Assembly: GCF_022234545.1 (NCBI RefSeq)
Contig: NZ_JAIEUI010000002.1
Location: forward strand, 222,227-286,226
DNA from: Paenibacillus piscarius
GTDB taxonomy: Bacteria > Bacillota > Bacilli > Paenibacillales > Paenibacillaceae
Direction of reading: 5' to 3'
Length of the DNA: 64,000 nt
The notes below the pieces were generated by a model. The model was not told where the DNA came from. It ran no database searches and worked only from the letters and a program-made list of their open reading frames with translations. Below, piece after piece: positions 33,753-43,191 of this stretch. The position numbers and the translations under genes are program-made. Positions within the stretch are counted from its first letter, which is position 1. Every line of letters begins with the position of its first letter.

Positions 33753-34895
33753 ATGCTGGACAGCAAATATTTCCGGACAAGCCTGGCAATTATCGCTTTT
33801 TTGACCATTCTGTACTTAGGCTCCAAGGTTGCCTTCCTGATTACTCCGGTCCTGTCTGTCATTAACCTGCTGCTGGTGCCGATGATGCTGTCGGGCTTCA
33901 TGTATTATCTGCTGCGCCCGATCGTCAATTATCTGGGAACCCGGAATGTGAACCGCGGACTCTCTGTCCTGCTGATCTATCTTGTCTTCACCGGACTGTT
34001 CGTCCTGTTCTGGGTACTGGTCTGGCCGACGCTGCGCGAGCAGATTCAGAATTTCATTGAGAATACCCCATATCTGGTTGAGGGAATTCAGAATCAGTTC
34101 AATCAGCTGCGGAATGACCCTACCTTCTCCCGCTTCTTCAGCGGTGAGAGTGATGTGACCACACGCCTCACCGAGTATGTGAACAACGCCATCACCTGGG
34201 TGACTAACTCCATGTCCAATCTGATTGCGGTTGTCTCCAACATTGTTGTACTGATTGCCACCTTGCCGATTATCCTCTATTACATGCTGAAGGACGGACA
34301 CAAGCTGTCGCCGATTCTGCTTAGCCTGATTCCAAGGAAGTACCGCAAGGAAGGCCAGGAGACGCTAAAGGATATCGACAGTGCACTGAGCGGCTTCATT
34401 GTGACAAGGGTTCTGCTCAATGTTGTGCTGGGCGTCCTGCTCTATTTCGGCTTCCTGCTGATCGGCCTGCCGTACTCCCTGCTGCTTGCGGTGATCTCCA
34501 TTCCGCTGAACTTTATTCCTTACATCGGTTCTGTGCTGGCGGCGGTCCCCGTAGTCATCGTAGGGTTCATCGAATCCCCTTCTATGGCCATCTGGTCGCT
34601 GGTTGTCATCCTCATTGCCCAGCAGATTCAGGACAATGTGCTGTCTCCGATTATCTACGGCAAGTCGCTGGATGTGCATCCGCTGACGACCGTGCTGCTC
34701 GTTCTCGTGGGCGGCGATTTCTACGGACTGATTGGCGTGCTTATTGCACTTCCGGTATATATGATTGTCAAAATCCTGTTCCTGCGCATCTATGAGATCA
34801 TTATCGCGGAGCGGACGGACCCGGCCGCTCCAGTGACCGCTGCTCTCACGGATCTGGACCTTGCATCCGAGCCTGGCAAGGATGATCCGGTATAA
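33753..34895 (+). CDS. AI-2E family (PerM/UPF0118) membrane transporter
   Basis: 380 residues from ATG 33753, after AAGGGGAGG; the frame continues upstream to 33729 without a site. Two N-terminal helices, a soluble part (residues about 95-160), then five or six helices with the family's PYIGSVLAAVPVVI and DNVLSPIIYG motifs (about 265 and 310). Members include Na+/H+ antiporters and putative autoinducer-2 exporters; the substrate cannot be deduced here. Confidence 0.88.
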   Translation: MLDSKYFRTSLAIIAFLTILYLGSKVAFLITPVLSVINLLLVPMMLSGFMYYLLRPIVNYLGTRNVNRGLSVLLIYLVFTGLFVLFWVLVWPTLREQIQNFIENTPYLVEGIQNQFNQLRNDPTFSRFFSGESDVTTRLTEYVNNAITWVTNSMSNLIAVVSNIVVLIATLPIILYYMLKDGHKLSPILLSLIPRKYRKEGQETLKDIDSALSGFIVTRVLLNVVLGVLLYFGFLLIGLPYSLLLAVISIPLNFIPYIGSVLAAVPVVIVGFIESPSMAIWSLVVILIAQQIQDNVLSPIIYGKSLDVHPLTTVLLVLVGGDFYGLIGVLIALPVYMIVKILFLRIYEIIIAERTDPAAPVTAALTDLDLASEPGKDDPV

Positions 34896-34903
34896 CCTCG
34901 CGC

Positions 34904-34958
34904 ATAACAGCAAGACGGGCAAGTCTCCACTCTGGAGGCCTGCCCGTCTTGCTGTTAT
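34904..34958. terminator. Long perfect inverted repeat between convergent genes
   Basis: 18-bp perfect arms (34904-34921 and 34941-34958, starting ATAACAGCAAGACGGGCA) around a 19-base loop with its own CTCC/GGAG pairing. No T tract, but its position between converging genes indicates a bidirectional terminator. Confidence 0.65.
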
Positions 34959-34966
34959 AAATAGCT

Positions 34967-35371
34967 CTATCCCCTCAGGGAACGGACCACAAATATATGA
35001 CCGCTCTTGGACAGATTCTGTCCGTCCTTCAGTGTGACGGAGCCTTTGGTATGCGCGACGATGACCGCATTGTATGCCACCAGCTGGTCTCCCCGCCAGA
35101 CCGTTACGGCGGATTTGAAATAGACGGCATTGTCGAACTGCAGGCGGGCCCGCATGACATACCCTACCGAATGGAGGACCGGGGGCAACGCCCTCTCCTT
35201 GGGAGCCAGAGCCTTAATGAATACAATATCGCGAAAAGGAACAGCAATCTCCTGATGTCCGATGACAGCCACCGAAGCGGCCGGGTCCCAACGGCGGAGA
35301 ACGCCTTTCATAATCGTATACGGCTGCTCTCCACAGTACATAATGACCGGTCTGCCTACCCAATGCTTCAT
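34967..35371 (-). CDS. Hypothetical protein, 134 residues
   Basis: Begins MKHWVGRPVIMYCGEQPYTI after AGAGGAGCG. Predicted all-beta character with alternating hydrophobic residues and several VIxH/VTLKDG segments; no signal or membrane helix. Not recognised. It precedes nothing obvious; the ung gene upstream is on the same strand with a 35-base gap, so it may be cotranscribed with ung. Confidence 0.6.
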   Translation of the reverse strand: MKHWVGRPVIMYCGEQPYTIMKGVLRRWDPAASVAVIGHQEIAVPFRDIVFIKALAPKERALPPVLHSVGYVMRARLQFDNAVYFKSAVTVWRGDQLVAYNAVIVAHTKGSVTLKDGQNLSKSGHIFVVRSLRG

Positions 35372-35406
35372 GGCCCCGCTCCTCTCGCTTAAGTCTATGC
35401 TGCTAC

Positions 35407-36075
35407 TTATACATTCGGTATGGACCAGTCAATTCCTCTCAGACCGTGCTCCTCCAGAAACTGGTTGGCCCGGGAGAACGGACGGCTGCCGAGGAATCCC
35501 CGGTGGGCAGAGAAGGGACTTGGATGCGGTGACTGGATCACCATATGCCTGCTGCGGTCAATGGCTGCCCCTTTAAGCTGGGCATGGCTGCCCCAGAGGA
35601 TGAAGACCATCGGCTCTGTCCGTTCATTCAGCTTCTCCATAATGGCGTCGGTGAAGGTCTCCCAGCCCAGCCCCTTATGTGAATTCGGCTGGCCTTCCCG
35701 CACCGTCAGTACGGCATTGAGCATCAGCACCCCTTCTTCCGCCCAGTGCAGCAGCGAACCGTGGTTCGGAATGGCAAGGCCCAGATCACTATGTAGCTCG
35801 GTGTAAATATTACGCAAAGATGGAGGGACTCTGACGCCTGGCTCTACCGAGAAGCTCAGGCCATGAGCCTGTCCTGCGCCATGATAAGGGTCCTGTCCCA
35901 AGATAACGACCCGGGTCTTGCTGTAAGGTGTCAGCTTCAGCGCCGAGAACAGCTTGTCCTTCGGCGGATACACGTTATACTGCTTGTACTCCCGTGCCAG
36001 AGCGTAACGCAGCTCCTGAAAGTAAGGCTTCTCCGTCTCCTCCTGCAGCACTTTATCCCAATCATTGTCAAACAT
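35407..36075 (-). CDS. ung: Uracil-DNA glycosylase (family 1)
   Basis: Removes uracil from DNA, first step of base-excision repair. 222 residues, normal length. VVILGQDPYHGAGQAHGLSFSV-type motif A (about residues 55-70; catalytic Asp in GQDPYHG) and the DNA-intercalation motif HPSPFSAHRGF (about 184-194) with catalytic His are both intact. Confidence 0.96.
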   Translation of the reverse strand: MFDNDWDKVLQEETEKPYFQELRYALAREYKQYNVYPPKDKLFSALKLTPYSKTRVVILGQDPYHGAGQAHGLSFSVEPGVRVPPSLRNIYTELHSDLGLAIPNHGSLLHWAEEGVLMLNAVLTVREGQPNSHKGLGWETFTDAIMEKLNERTEPMVFILWGSHAQLKGAAIDRSRHMVIQSPHPSPFSAHRGFLGSRPFSRANQFLEEHGLRGIDWSIPNV

Positions 36076-36146
36076 CCGGTTCTCCTCCCGTGTGCCTTAA
36101 GATTAGTATTGTTCCATTACCCGTTATTAACCAAGTAGCGGGGAAT

Positions 36147-36809
36147 TTATTTGCGGCCGTAGTCCGCCTTGATCTCGCCCCAGGCCTTGGTCTGCCATTT
36201 CAGCACCTTGTTGTCATAGGTGTGGGTACGCAGCCAGTTCTCCGCCCGGTCGATCAGTGTCCAGATCTCCTCTGTGGACGCATCCCGCGGCAGTGTCGTC
36301 GCCACCTTCTTCTGCTTGACCCATTTCATTGCATTCACAGAATCGCTGTAGACGGTCTTACTGCTGCCCTCCTTCTTCAGCAGAGCCAGAGCATGGACAA
36401 TGGCCAGGAATTCGCCAAGATTGTTCGTTCCTTTGCGGATTGGACCGCAGGAGAAGATTACATCCCCGGTCTGCGTGTCCACCCCTTTGTATTCCACCGG
36501 TCCGGGATTGCCCCGGGTCCCGACATCTACTGAAATACTGTCATAATCGATCTCCTCCGAAGTATCCACACCAGCACTCCGCCCCCGCGAAAAGGCAGGC
36601 TTACCCTTGGCGGCGGCCGATGACGCCCCACCTGTTCCCCAGTTCCCCTTCCAGCCTGCCCTGTAGGCGGCATCCGCAGCTGCCTTGCTCTCATAAGACT
36701 TATATTTTGCTCCCGTATAATGATCCGTCTGCGCCTGGCATTCCGCCCAGGTGCTGTAGACGCCGGGCTGCTTGCCTTCCCATACTACGTAGTATTTCTG
36801 CTTAGCCAA
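36147..36809 (-). CDS. RNase H domain protein with N-terminal viroplasmin (caulimovirus) domain
   Basis: Cleaves RNA in RNA-DNA hybrids. Residues 1-50 match the hybrid-binding domain (KYYVVWEGKQPGVYSTWAEC); residues about 85-220 form RNase HI with all four acidic catalytic residues in place: VDVGTRGNPGP, NLGEFLAI, YSDSVNAM and, near the end, KWQTKAWGEIKADYG. 220 residues, the length of Bacillus-type RNase H1 with this fusion. RBS AAAGGAGCTGGCTTGG. Confidence 0.9.
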   Translation of the reverse strand: MAKQKYYVVWEGKQPGVYSTWAECQAQTDHYTGAKYKSYESKAAADAAYRAGWKGNWGTGGASSAAAKGKPAFSRGRSAGVDTSEEIDYDSISVDVGTRGNPGPVEYKGVDTQTGDVIFSCGPIRKGTNNLGEFLAIVHALALLKKEGSSKTVYSDSVNAMKWVKQKKVATTLPRDASTEEIWTLIDRAENWLRTHTYDNKVLKWQTKAWGEIKADYGRK

Positions 36810-36932
36810 CCAAGCCAGCTCCTTTCTGCCCCAAAATCATATTGTAATTCAAACCCTAACGATAATGAAGCATGATCTGTATGTTCTACTTGGATAAATC
36901 CCCGCTGGCGCGTTCATACTATGACAGCAACT

Positions 36933-37508
36933 TTACTCCAGCATTTCCAGTGTAGTATTCATAATCATCTCAAGCTTGTCCTTGTCCTTGACAGTTTTGA
37001 CCATAACTCTGAGCCCGATCAGGGCATTATGCAGCGAGGCGGCCAGGGCCCGGGCCGTGTGCCGGGAAGAGATTTCACCGCTTGCCTGTCCATGCCGGAC
37101 CAGCCGCTCTATCAAGGCTTCAGTGTCCTCAAAAGCTTCATTGGCTCTGGCGGCAGCCTCCGGGTCATAACCCGACAGCTCGACAGCTGTATTGACCAGC
37201 ATACAGCCCTTCGGTTCTGCGTCATTCCGGTGAATCGTCGCCTCGAACAGCAGACGGATAGCAGCGGCAGCAGAGTCAACTCCCTCCACCCGCGCCTCCA
37301 GCCTGGAGCTTTGAATGGAAGCAAAGCGCTCCAGCGCTTTTATATATAAAGTATGCTTGTCGCCAAAAGTGTCGTACATGCTGCGCTTATGAATTCCCAT
37401 GCCGGCGACCAGATCCTGCATCGAGGTTTTCTCATAGCCCTGCTGCCAGAAAATAGTCATCGCTTTGAGCAAAACATCATCGATATCAAATTCCTTGCTT
37501 CGCGCCAT
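36933..37508 (-). CDS. TetR-family transcriptional regulator
   Basis: 191 residues. Helix-turn-helix TSMQDLVAGMGIHKRSMYDTFGDKHTLY (recognition core GIHKRSMYDTFGDK, about residues 33-46), then an all-helical ligand domain containing Cys (KGCMLVN near 100), typical of the YezE/YxaF branch. Transcribed divergently from the lipoprotein gene at 37598; the intergenic 37509-37597 may hold its operator, though no clean palindrome was found. Confidence 0.87.
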   Translation of the reverse strand: MARSKEFDIDDVLLKAMTIFWQQGYEKTSMQDLVAGMGIHKRSMYDTFGDKHTLYIKALERFASIQSSRLEARVEGVDSAAAAIRLLFEATIHRNDAEPKGCMLVNTAVELSGYDPEAAARANEAFEDTEALIERLVRHGQASGEISSRHTARALAASLHNALIGLRVMVKTVKDKDKLEMIMNTTLEMLE

Positions 37509-37597
37509 GATCCTGCTCCTTTCGCGGTCTATTTTATCATTTATAGAACGACCGGTAAATATTACAGCACCAACACATACCTGAGGAGGTTATTCAC

Positions 37598-38152
37598 ATG
37601 AGAACAATTGCAGCAATCCTTACCGTATTCACCCTGACGCTGCTCATCGGATGCGGCAGCAACAACAAAGCGGCCAATACCAATACACCCGCAGCCGGCA
37701 GCGGCAATACAGCCGCCACACAGGCCCCGGACGCCGTAACCTCGGCTTCGGTGGTGGATAACGGGGAAGCCTTCAAGAAAGCGATCAGCAAGGACGGTAC
37801 CTGGATCGCCGCAACCCTGAAGGATCTCTCATTCTCCGAGGATCTTGTCGTGGACGGGCAGTTCATCAACAAGGAGAAGCCTGCCCGCAAAATCGCGCTC
37901 TACACCCAGGATGCCGACCACAACATCACGAATTCCTTCAAGCTGACCGCTCCGAAATTGACAATCCGCAGTGAGAATACCCGGATACAGGGCGGAACGT
38001 TCATCGGCGATGTCTATGTGGAGGCAGACGGCTTCGCCGTAGTCAATGCAACGATTGAGGGCAATGTGTATTTCTCCGATGCCAAATACCAGGCGACCTA
38101 TTCGGCGGCTGACCAGGGCAAGGTAACCGGTGTAACGGAAGTGAAGCAGTAA
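37598..38152 (+). CDS. Predicted lipoprotein with bactofilin-like beta repeats
   Basis: 184 residues. Signal peptide with lipobox LLIGC (Cys19), an Asn/Thr/Ala-rich linker, then a C-terminal beta-rich part in which short repeats (ENTRIQGGTFIGDVYVEADGFAVV) suggest a right-handed beta-helix as in polymer-forming proteins. Exported and membrane-anchored. Function unknown. RBS GAGGAGG. Followed 13 bases later by another lipoprotein, the metallophosphoesterase, so they form an operon. Confidence 0.75.
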   Translation: MRTIAAILTVFTLTLLIGCGSNNKAANTNTPAAGSGNTAATQAPDAVTSASVVDNGEAFKKAISKDGTWIAATLKDLSFSEDLVVDGQFINKEKPARKIALYTQDADHNITNSFKLTAPKLTIRSENTRIQGGTFIGDVYVEADGFAVVNATIEGNVYFSDAKYQATYSAADQGKVTGVTEVKQ

Positions 38153-38165
38153 TCTGCGGTACTCC

Positions 38166-39311
38166 ATGCTGAACATCCGCAAATCCGCCTTACTGTTCTT
38201 GCTCATGCCGCTCCTCAGCTCCTGCAGCGGACCCGATGCCGGAAGTGAGCCGGTATACCGCATTCAGTCCGGCCGCGATCTGAATCTCCTTACGGTAAGC
38301 GACATCCATTATCTGTCCCCGCACCTCACGGATAAGGGGGCGGCCTTCCGCCAGTTCCTGGCGGCGGGAGACGGCAAACAGCTGGAATACAGCAGCGAGA
38401 TGCTGGAGGCCCTCCGCTACGATGCCGGGCTGCGCAGGCCGGATGCTGTTATTATCAGCGGAGATCTCAGCAACAACGGTGAAGAAGCCAGCCACAAGGA
38501 GCTGGCCGGACAACTGAAGAAGCTGGAGCAGGAGAGCGGAACCCGGGTCTATGTGATTCCCGGCAATCACGATATCCGCAATCCCTGGGCGCGGAGCTTC
38601 AAAGGCAGACGGCAATATCCCGCGGATAACGTAACCGCTGGAGAGTTCCGCCGGATCTATGACAGCTTCGGCTACGGGGAAGCCCTGGTGGCGGACAAGG
38701 ACTCGCTCAGCTATCTGGCCGCCCCGTCGGATGAGCTGTGGCTGCTCATGCTGGACACTGCGCAGTATGAGCATAACCAAGCGCTGGGCCATCCCCAGCT
38801 TGAGGGCAGAGTGAGCGCAGATACGCTGGAATGGATCGGTACCTGCGGACGCATGGCGGCAGAGCATGGCGCACAGCTCATTGCCGTGATGCATCATAGC
38901 CTGATGAATCACAGCCGCTTCATTCCGGAGGGCTTCACGGTTGAGGATCATACAGCGGTTATAGACGCTCTTGTAAAGAATGGCATCCGGTTAGTGTTCA
39001 GCGGCCACATTCATATGCAGGACATCAGTTCATCCAATCAGGACGGCAAGCTTGTCTATGATATCGCAAGCAGCGCATTGTCTGTGTATCCTCATGAATA
39101 CGGCCTGCTGCACTATTCCTCCGCCGGCCGGACACTCGATTACAGCACCGCCAGACTCGGGATGGAGCCATGGGCTGCGGCTGCGGGGATTACTGATCCG
39201 AAGCTGCTGCATTTCAATGATAACAGTGAGCAGGAGTTCCGTATACGTTCAGCGGGGTGGGACATGCCGGAGAATAACCAGCGCTTGCATGTCCAGCTGG
39301 CGGAGCCGTGA
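38166..39311 (+). CDS. Metallophosphoesterase, exported lipoprotein
   Basis: 381 residues. Signal peptide with lipobox LLSSC (Cys20). Calcineurin-like metal sites are complete: TVSDIHYLS (DxH, about residue 44), IISGDLSNNGEE (GDLxxN, about 99), VIPGNHDIR (GNHD, about 131), HHSLMNH (about 238) and SGHIHMQDI (GHxH, about 278). Extracellular or membrane-facing phosphoesterase acting on an unknown substrate. Second gene behind the beta-repeat lipoprotein. A GAT-rich C-terminus follows. Confidence 0.85.
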   Translation: MLNIRKSALLFLLMPLLSSCSGPDAGSEPVYRIQSGRDLNLLTVSDIHYLSPHLTDKGAAFRQFLAAGDGKQLEYSSEMLEALRYDAGLRRPDAVIISGDLSNNGEEASHKELAGQLKKLEQESGTRVYVIPGNHDIRNPWARSFKGRRQYPADNVTAGEFRRIYDSFGYGEALVADKDSLSYLAAPSDELWLLMLDTAQYEHNQALGHPQLEGRVSADTLEWIGTCGRMAAEHGAQLIAVMHHSLMNHSRFIPEGFTVEDHTAVIDALVKNGIRLVFSGHIHMQDISSSNQDGKLVYDIASSALSVYPHEYGLLHYSSAGRTLDYSTARLGMEPWAAAAGITDPKLLHFNDNSEQEFRIRSAGWDMPENNQRLHVQLAEP

Positions 39312-39381
39312 TGTTTGAATAACTGGAAATAGGTGTAAAATAGACAGGTACACTTACACCATTGCTGAGGAGATGATCATT

Positions 39382-40284
39382 TTGTTCAAACGCATGGATG
39401 AGATTATGATTGAGATCCCCGAGGTTGAGAAGCCGGACCCGAATGCAGCGGCAGCCGTACAGGAGCTGCTCGGCGGCAAATTCGGTGAAATGTCAACCCT
39501 TAACAATTACCTGTATCAGTCCTTCAACTTCCGGTCCAAGGACAAGCTGAAGCCCTTCTATGATCTCGTAATGAGCATCACCGCAGAAGAGCTGGGCCAT
39601 GTTGAATTGGTCTCCCATGCTGTGAACAAATGTCTAAGAGGCTCAACGGCTTACAAGAAGCCGGACGCCTCGCCGCTGGAATCCGCCAAGGATGCGCGGC
39701 TCTCTTATCACTTCCTGGCCGGAGCCCAGGGGGCCATGCCTTTCGATTCCATGGGTAACCCATGGACCGGAGCGAATGTGTTCAACAGCGGCAATCTCGT
39801 GGAGGATCTGCTGCATAACTTTTTCCTGGAGTGCGGGGCAAGAACCCATAAGATGAAGGTCTACGAGATGACTGACCATCCTGCGGCCCGTGCCGTCGTC
39901 GGCTTCCTGCTGGTCCGCGGAGGCGTACATGTGGTGGCTTATGCCAAGGCGCTGGAGATCGCTACAGGGGTCAATGTGACCAAGCTGGTGCCGATCCCTT
40001 CCCTCAGCAACAAAGCCTTCAGTGAAGCACACAAATATGAAGAGAAAGGCGTTCATACCAAGCTGTACACCTGGAGCGACAAGGATTTCGGCTCGATCGA
40101 CCAGATCTGGAAGGGCACCCATCCGGAGGACGGGCTTCCGCTGGAGGTCATTAAGGGGGCGCCTGAGGGGGTTCCGATTCCTGCAGCCCCTGAATCCAAA
40201 GAAGAATTCGCACCGGGAATCTCCGAGGAGGAATTCAAGGAAATTGCCAAGCGGCTCAAAATGGCCGGAAATATTAAAGACTAA
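39382..40284 (+). CDS. Manganese catalase family protein
   Basis: 300 residues. Four-helix ferritin-like bundle with di-Mn ligands: GGKFGEMSTLNNY (Glu near 34), ITAEELGHVELV (Glu and His near 70), FFLECGARTHKMKVYEM (about 151) and GFLLVRGGVHVVAYAK (about 174). Decomposes hydrogen peroxide. TTG at 39382 was chosen because GAGGAG lies nine bases before it and the protein then begins FKRMDEIM as in relatives; ATG 39373 overlaps the site. C-terminal tail is rich in Glu. Confidence 0.85.
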   Translation: MFKRMDEIMIEIPEVEKPDPNAAAAVQELLGGKFGEMSTLNNYLYQSFNFRSKDKLKPFYDLVMSITAEELGHVELVSHAVNKCLRGSTAYKKPDASPLESAKDARLSYHFLAGAQGAMPFDSMGNPWTGANVFNSGNLVEDLLHNFFLECGARTHKMKVYEMTDHPAARAVVGFLLVRGGVHVVAYAKALEIATGVNVTKLVPIPSLSNKAFSEAHKYEEKGVHTKLYTWSDKDFGSIDQIWKGTHPEDGLPLEVIKGAPEGVPIPAAPESKEEFAPGISEEEFKEIAKRLKMAGNIKD

Positions 40285-40291
40285 GGGTACA

Positions 40292-40348
40292 CAAAAGCGG
40301 ATGCTCCAGCAGCCAGTATATGACTGCCGGAACATCCGCTTCGTTGTG
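40292..40348. terminator. Bidirectional terminator between Mn catalase and alkC-like gene
   Basis: AAGCGGATG (40295-40303) and CATCCGCTT (40333-40341) pair, extended at both sides; lies between convergent genes. Confidence 0.75.
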
Positions 40349-40354
40349 CTATCA

Positions 40355-41464
40355 TTACAGCTGCGGTCTAAGCAGCAGTGAGGTGCTGGCGGCTTCCCGC
40401 CCGTTGACCAGCAGCGTGATCCGGTGCTCTCCGGGATAGTGCTTGCGCGTGGTCAGGTCGGCCCAGCGGTGGGTGCGGGTGCCGGTCAGTCTGGAGCCAC
40501 CGGGGACAGTTCTGTCAGACAACAGAAAGAGCTTGCGTGAGGTCTGGCCTCTGGCCTTCACGAAGTCGATCCCGTATTCGACGCGGATGCGGACAGACTC
40601 ACCCTCCCGGACAGTGAGGGCATACCTCAGCTCACAGCTATCCCCGATGTGCAGTCCGTCCGGGTCAATGGCGATGACCGCTGCGGATACCAGCGGAGCC
40701 CCGCTCTCCTCCGGAGCATAGCCGAACAGCGCCATAATCTCCGGGTCCGCCTTGCGGATCAGCGAGCGGCAGCCATGCCGGACTATCCAGTCGGTATGGG
40801 CATTGCTGCCCATCCAGCGGCGGGCGGTGTCCCGGACAATATCCGGGTGATCCTTCGCGATATCGTTCAGGTTGTTGGCAACACTCTTGCGCACATAGAG
40901 CGACGGGTCCGCCTTCAGCTTCTCCAGCACCGGCAGCACCGGGGACGGATCGCGCTTGAACATCGGCAGCGCCTGGCCCCACGGGAGTCTTGGACGACTG
41001 CCTTCGCTGGCGAGCCGCCGCACATGCTCACCCGGATGCTCCGCCCAGACCAGCATCCGGGCCATTGTCCGCTGCGGATCACGCAGCAGGAACGGCCGGA
41101 CGGCGAACTCGGCCGATGATTTCGGCGTGAACCGCTCCAGTGCTGCCATGGAGAGCTCGAAGTGCTCCTCCCTTCCGCCGAAGACTTCCACGAAATCGGG
41201 GAAGAACAGATAAGGAAATCCCACACACTCCTCATCTATCGCATACATGATCTCCAAGGCCTCTTCATACCGCTGGGGCAGGAAGCTGCCCAGGGTCTCC
41301 GTAATCCGCCGCATCCTGCCCTTCAGCTCCAGCGCCTCCCAAGACTCCTTCATTACTGCCGCAACGAAGCGCTCCGGTTCAAACGGAGGGTAGGCAGCCT
41401 GAACCTTCATGCCGAAGCCGCGCAGAAATTCCTGGTTGTACATTGCTTTTAACGGTTCCGCCAT
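40355..41464 (-). CDS. DNA alkylation repair protein (AlkC-like)
   Basis: 369 residues of HEAT-like helical repeats (residues about 1-230; e.g. YVRKSVANNLNDIAKDHPDI) with conserved WIVRHGCRSLIRKADPE (core WIVRHGCRSL), which carries the family's DNA-binding residues in AlkC/AlkD glycosylases. A beta-sandwich extension (about 245-369; DPDGLHIGDSCELRY..., DLTTRKHYPGEHRITLLVNG) follows, characteristic of AlkC-type enzymes. Removes 3-methyladenine-type lesions. Single gene, convergent with the Mn catalase. Confidence 0.83.
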   Translation of the reverse strand: MAEPLKAMYNQEFLRGFGMKVQAAYPPFEPERFVAAVMKESWEALELKGRMRRITETLGSFLPQRYEEALEIMYAIDEECVGFPYLFFPDFVEVFGGREEHFELSMAALERFTPKSSAEFAVRPFLLRDPQRTMARMLVWAEHPGEHVRRLASEGSRPRLPWGQALPMFKRDPSPVLPVLEKLKADPSLYVRKSVANNLNDIAKDHPDIVRDTARRWMGSNAHTDWIVRHGCRSLIRKADPEIMALFGYAPEESGAPLVSAAVIAIDPDGLHIGDSCELRYALTVREGESVRIRVEYGIDFVKARGQTSRKLFLLSDRTVPGGSRLTGTRTHRWADLTTRKHYPGEHRITLLVNGREAASTSLLLRPQL

Positions 41465-41691
41465 TTCTTAATTCCTCCTGATCACTTGGGCTTACCCCAG
41501 TTGTGAGAACAGCATACCACACCAAACCGGACAGCCTGGTGTCATGTTCCCGGGGATATTGCTGCCGGGCGGTGTCTAAACGGTTTTTCCATATTTTCAA
41601 TAACCAGAAATCTATTTTCAAAACGATCCGCCTGTCGTAGAATAGGATGTAAATTGCTCGGACGAACCATCCGCAGAAAGGACTTAGACTC

Positions 41692-41910
41692 TTGCCACAG
41701 ACCCTTGCCAAAAATATTGATTTCTTCGTTGCCGCCCTCTCACAGACCTACGTGTCTGCACTCCAGCTTGATCCTGACGGAATGTATGCACAGGTTGGTG
41801 CAGGGGTGGTCGAGAAATTCTCCGACGACTATGTTAGACTGAAACGCTATGACGGCACCACCTCTCACTACGCCCGGGACATTACGAAATTTCAGCGCAA
41901 CCAAGCCTAA
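41692..41910 (+). CDS. Small conserved-type hypothetical protein, 72 residues
   Basis: The frame begins at TTG 41692, nine bases after AAAGGA; no ATG upstream is in frame. Sequence MPQTLAKNIDFFVAAL, later DGMYAQVGAGVVEKFSDDYV, ends in KFQRNQA. Short alpha/beta character with conserved acidic and aromatic residues, no Cys. Function unknown. Transcribed toward the LacI gene, 190 bases away. Confidence 0.55.
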   Translation: MPQTLAKNIDFFVAALSQTYVSALQLDPDGMYAQVGAGVVEKFSDDYVRLKRYDGTTSHYARDITKFQRNQA

Positions 41911-42012
41911 AGACCGTTTTGTCCTGCAAGGCCATGCTCCAAACCTGCCTCTCCAAAAACACAGATCCCGGAGCCGCTCTGGGGTCCTGTTTGCGTGGAT
42001 CGCGGCAAATTT

Positions 42013-42024
42013 TTAACGTGTGCA
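42013..42024. promoter_or_regulatory. Putative operator upstream of the lacI-type gene
   Basis: TTAACGTGTGCA, identical to the 12-mer before uxaB (43192-43203). A TATTGACT -35-like box follows at 42036, and ATCGTTAACAATT at 42070 carries the same GTTAAC core. Candidate autoregulatory site. Confidence 0.55.
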
Positions 42025-42103
42025 TTTCATTAAACTATTGACTTGCCGCAGTTCGCGGACTACACTGAAATCGTTAACAATTCCATATACCCGGAGCGAA
42101 GCT

Positions 42104-43099
42104 ATGATTACCATTAAGGATATTGCCCGCGTTGCCGGTGTATCCCATACGACCGTATCCCGGGCACTGAACGGCAATCCGCTGATCAAGAAGGCCACCC
42201 GGGAGCGGATCGAACGGATCGCCGCCGAAATGAATTATGTACCGAATTACAGCGCCAAGAGTCTGGTTACCAAGCGTTCCTTCACCATCGGACTATTCTT
42301 CTCCAGCATCGAGCAGGGAACGTCCGCCAGCTTCCTGGTGGATGCCATCAAGGGCATCACGCATATCCTTGACGAGAATTACAATCTGACGGTGAACGGG
42401 ATCGACAGTGTGCAGCATTTCAGTAATATCCTGCCCCAGCGCTTCGACGGCATTCTGGTCATGAGCCAGAGCGACGAAGACAATGCTTTTATCTACCATG
42501 TTAAAAAGACGGGCATTCCGCTCGTAGTGCTGAACCGCCAGCTGGAGGACCCCGGAATTATGAATGTGGTCGCCAACGACCGCGAGGGCGTAAAGGAAGC
42601 CATTGACTATGCCGTGTCTCTGGGACACAGCAGGCTTGCTATTGTGGAAGGCAAGTCCGGCTTCAAGTCCGCTAGTGAGCGCAAGCAGGGCTTCATGGAC
42701 AGCCTGATTGCCGGAAGACTTGCCCTGAATCCCGATTATTTCGCCTCAGGTGACTACAGCATCGAGAGCGGATATGAGGCCATGGGCCGGCTGCTGGAGC
42801 TGGAGGAACGGCCTACGGCGGTCTTCTGCTCCAACGATGATATGGCAATCGGAGCGATGAATGCCTGCTACGCCCGCAAGGTTCGTGTACCGGAGGAGAT
42901 CTCGCTGATCGGCTTCGACGACATTATGTTTGCAAGATATACGAATCCTGCCCTGACCACGGTCCGCAAGCCGGTTGCCGAGATCTGTGAGCTTGGGGCC
43001 GCTATGCTGATCCAGTTGCTTCAGCAGCCGGAGACCCCGCCGCAGCAGCTGTTCGTCAAGACCTCACTGGTCGTCCGCGATACCGTTGCCGGAGTGTAG
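42104..43099 (+). CDS. LacI-family regulator, probable repressor of the galacturonate operon
   Basis: 331 residues from ATG 42104 (preceded by CGGAGCGAAGCT); the longer frame from 42020 is unlikely. N-terminal LacI HTH (ITIKDIARVAGVSHTTVSRALN core IARVAGVSHTTVSRAL, residues 6-21) and periplasmic-binding-like effector domain with GFDDIMFARYTNPALTTV near 275. Directly upstream of uxaB, and the same 12-mer occurs before both genes, so it probably controls uxaBAC and itself in response to a uronate. Confidence 0.85.
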   Translation: MITIKDIARVAGVSHTTVSRALNGNPLIKKATRERIERIAAEMNYVPNYSAKSLVTKRSFTIGLFFSSIEQGTSASFLVDAIKGITHILDENYNLTVNGIDSVQHFSNILPQRFDGILVMSQSDEDNAFIYHVKKTGIPLVVLNRQLEDPGIMNVVANDREGVKEAIDYAVSLGHSRLAIVEGKSGFKSASERKQGFMDSLIAGRLALNPDYFASGDYSIESGYEAMGRLLELEERPTAVFCSNDDMAIGAMNACYARKVRVPEEISLIGFDDIMFARYTNPALTTVRKPVAEICELGAAMLIQLLQQPETPPQQLFVKTSLVVRDTVAGV

Positions 43100-43191
43100 C
43101 GGAGCAGCCTGAACTACAGGCCGTTATTTTCTGCAGATACGGAATTCCTGCTGGAATCGGGGAATATCCGTATTCAGCTTAAAATAAAATG

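Noticed and set aside
42020..42103. 28-codon N-terminal extension of the LacI regulator
   Set aside because: ATG at 42104 has the CGGAGCG site and begins exactly at the conserved LacI HTH.
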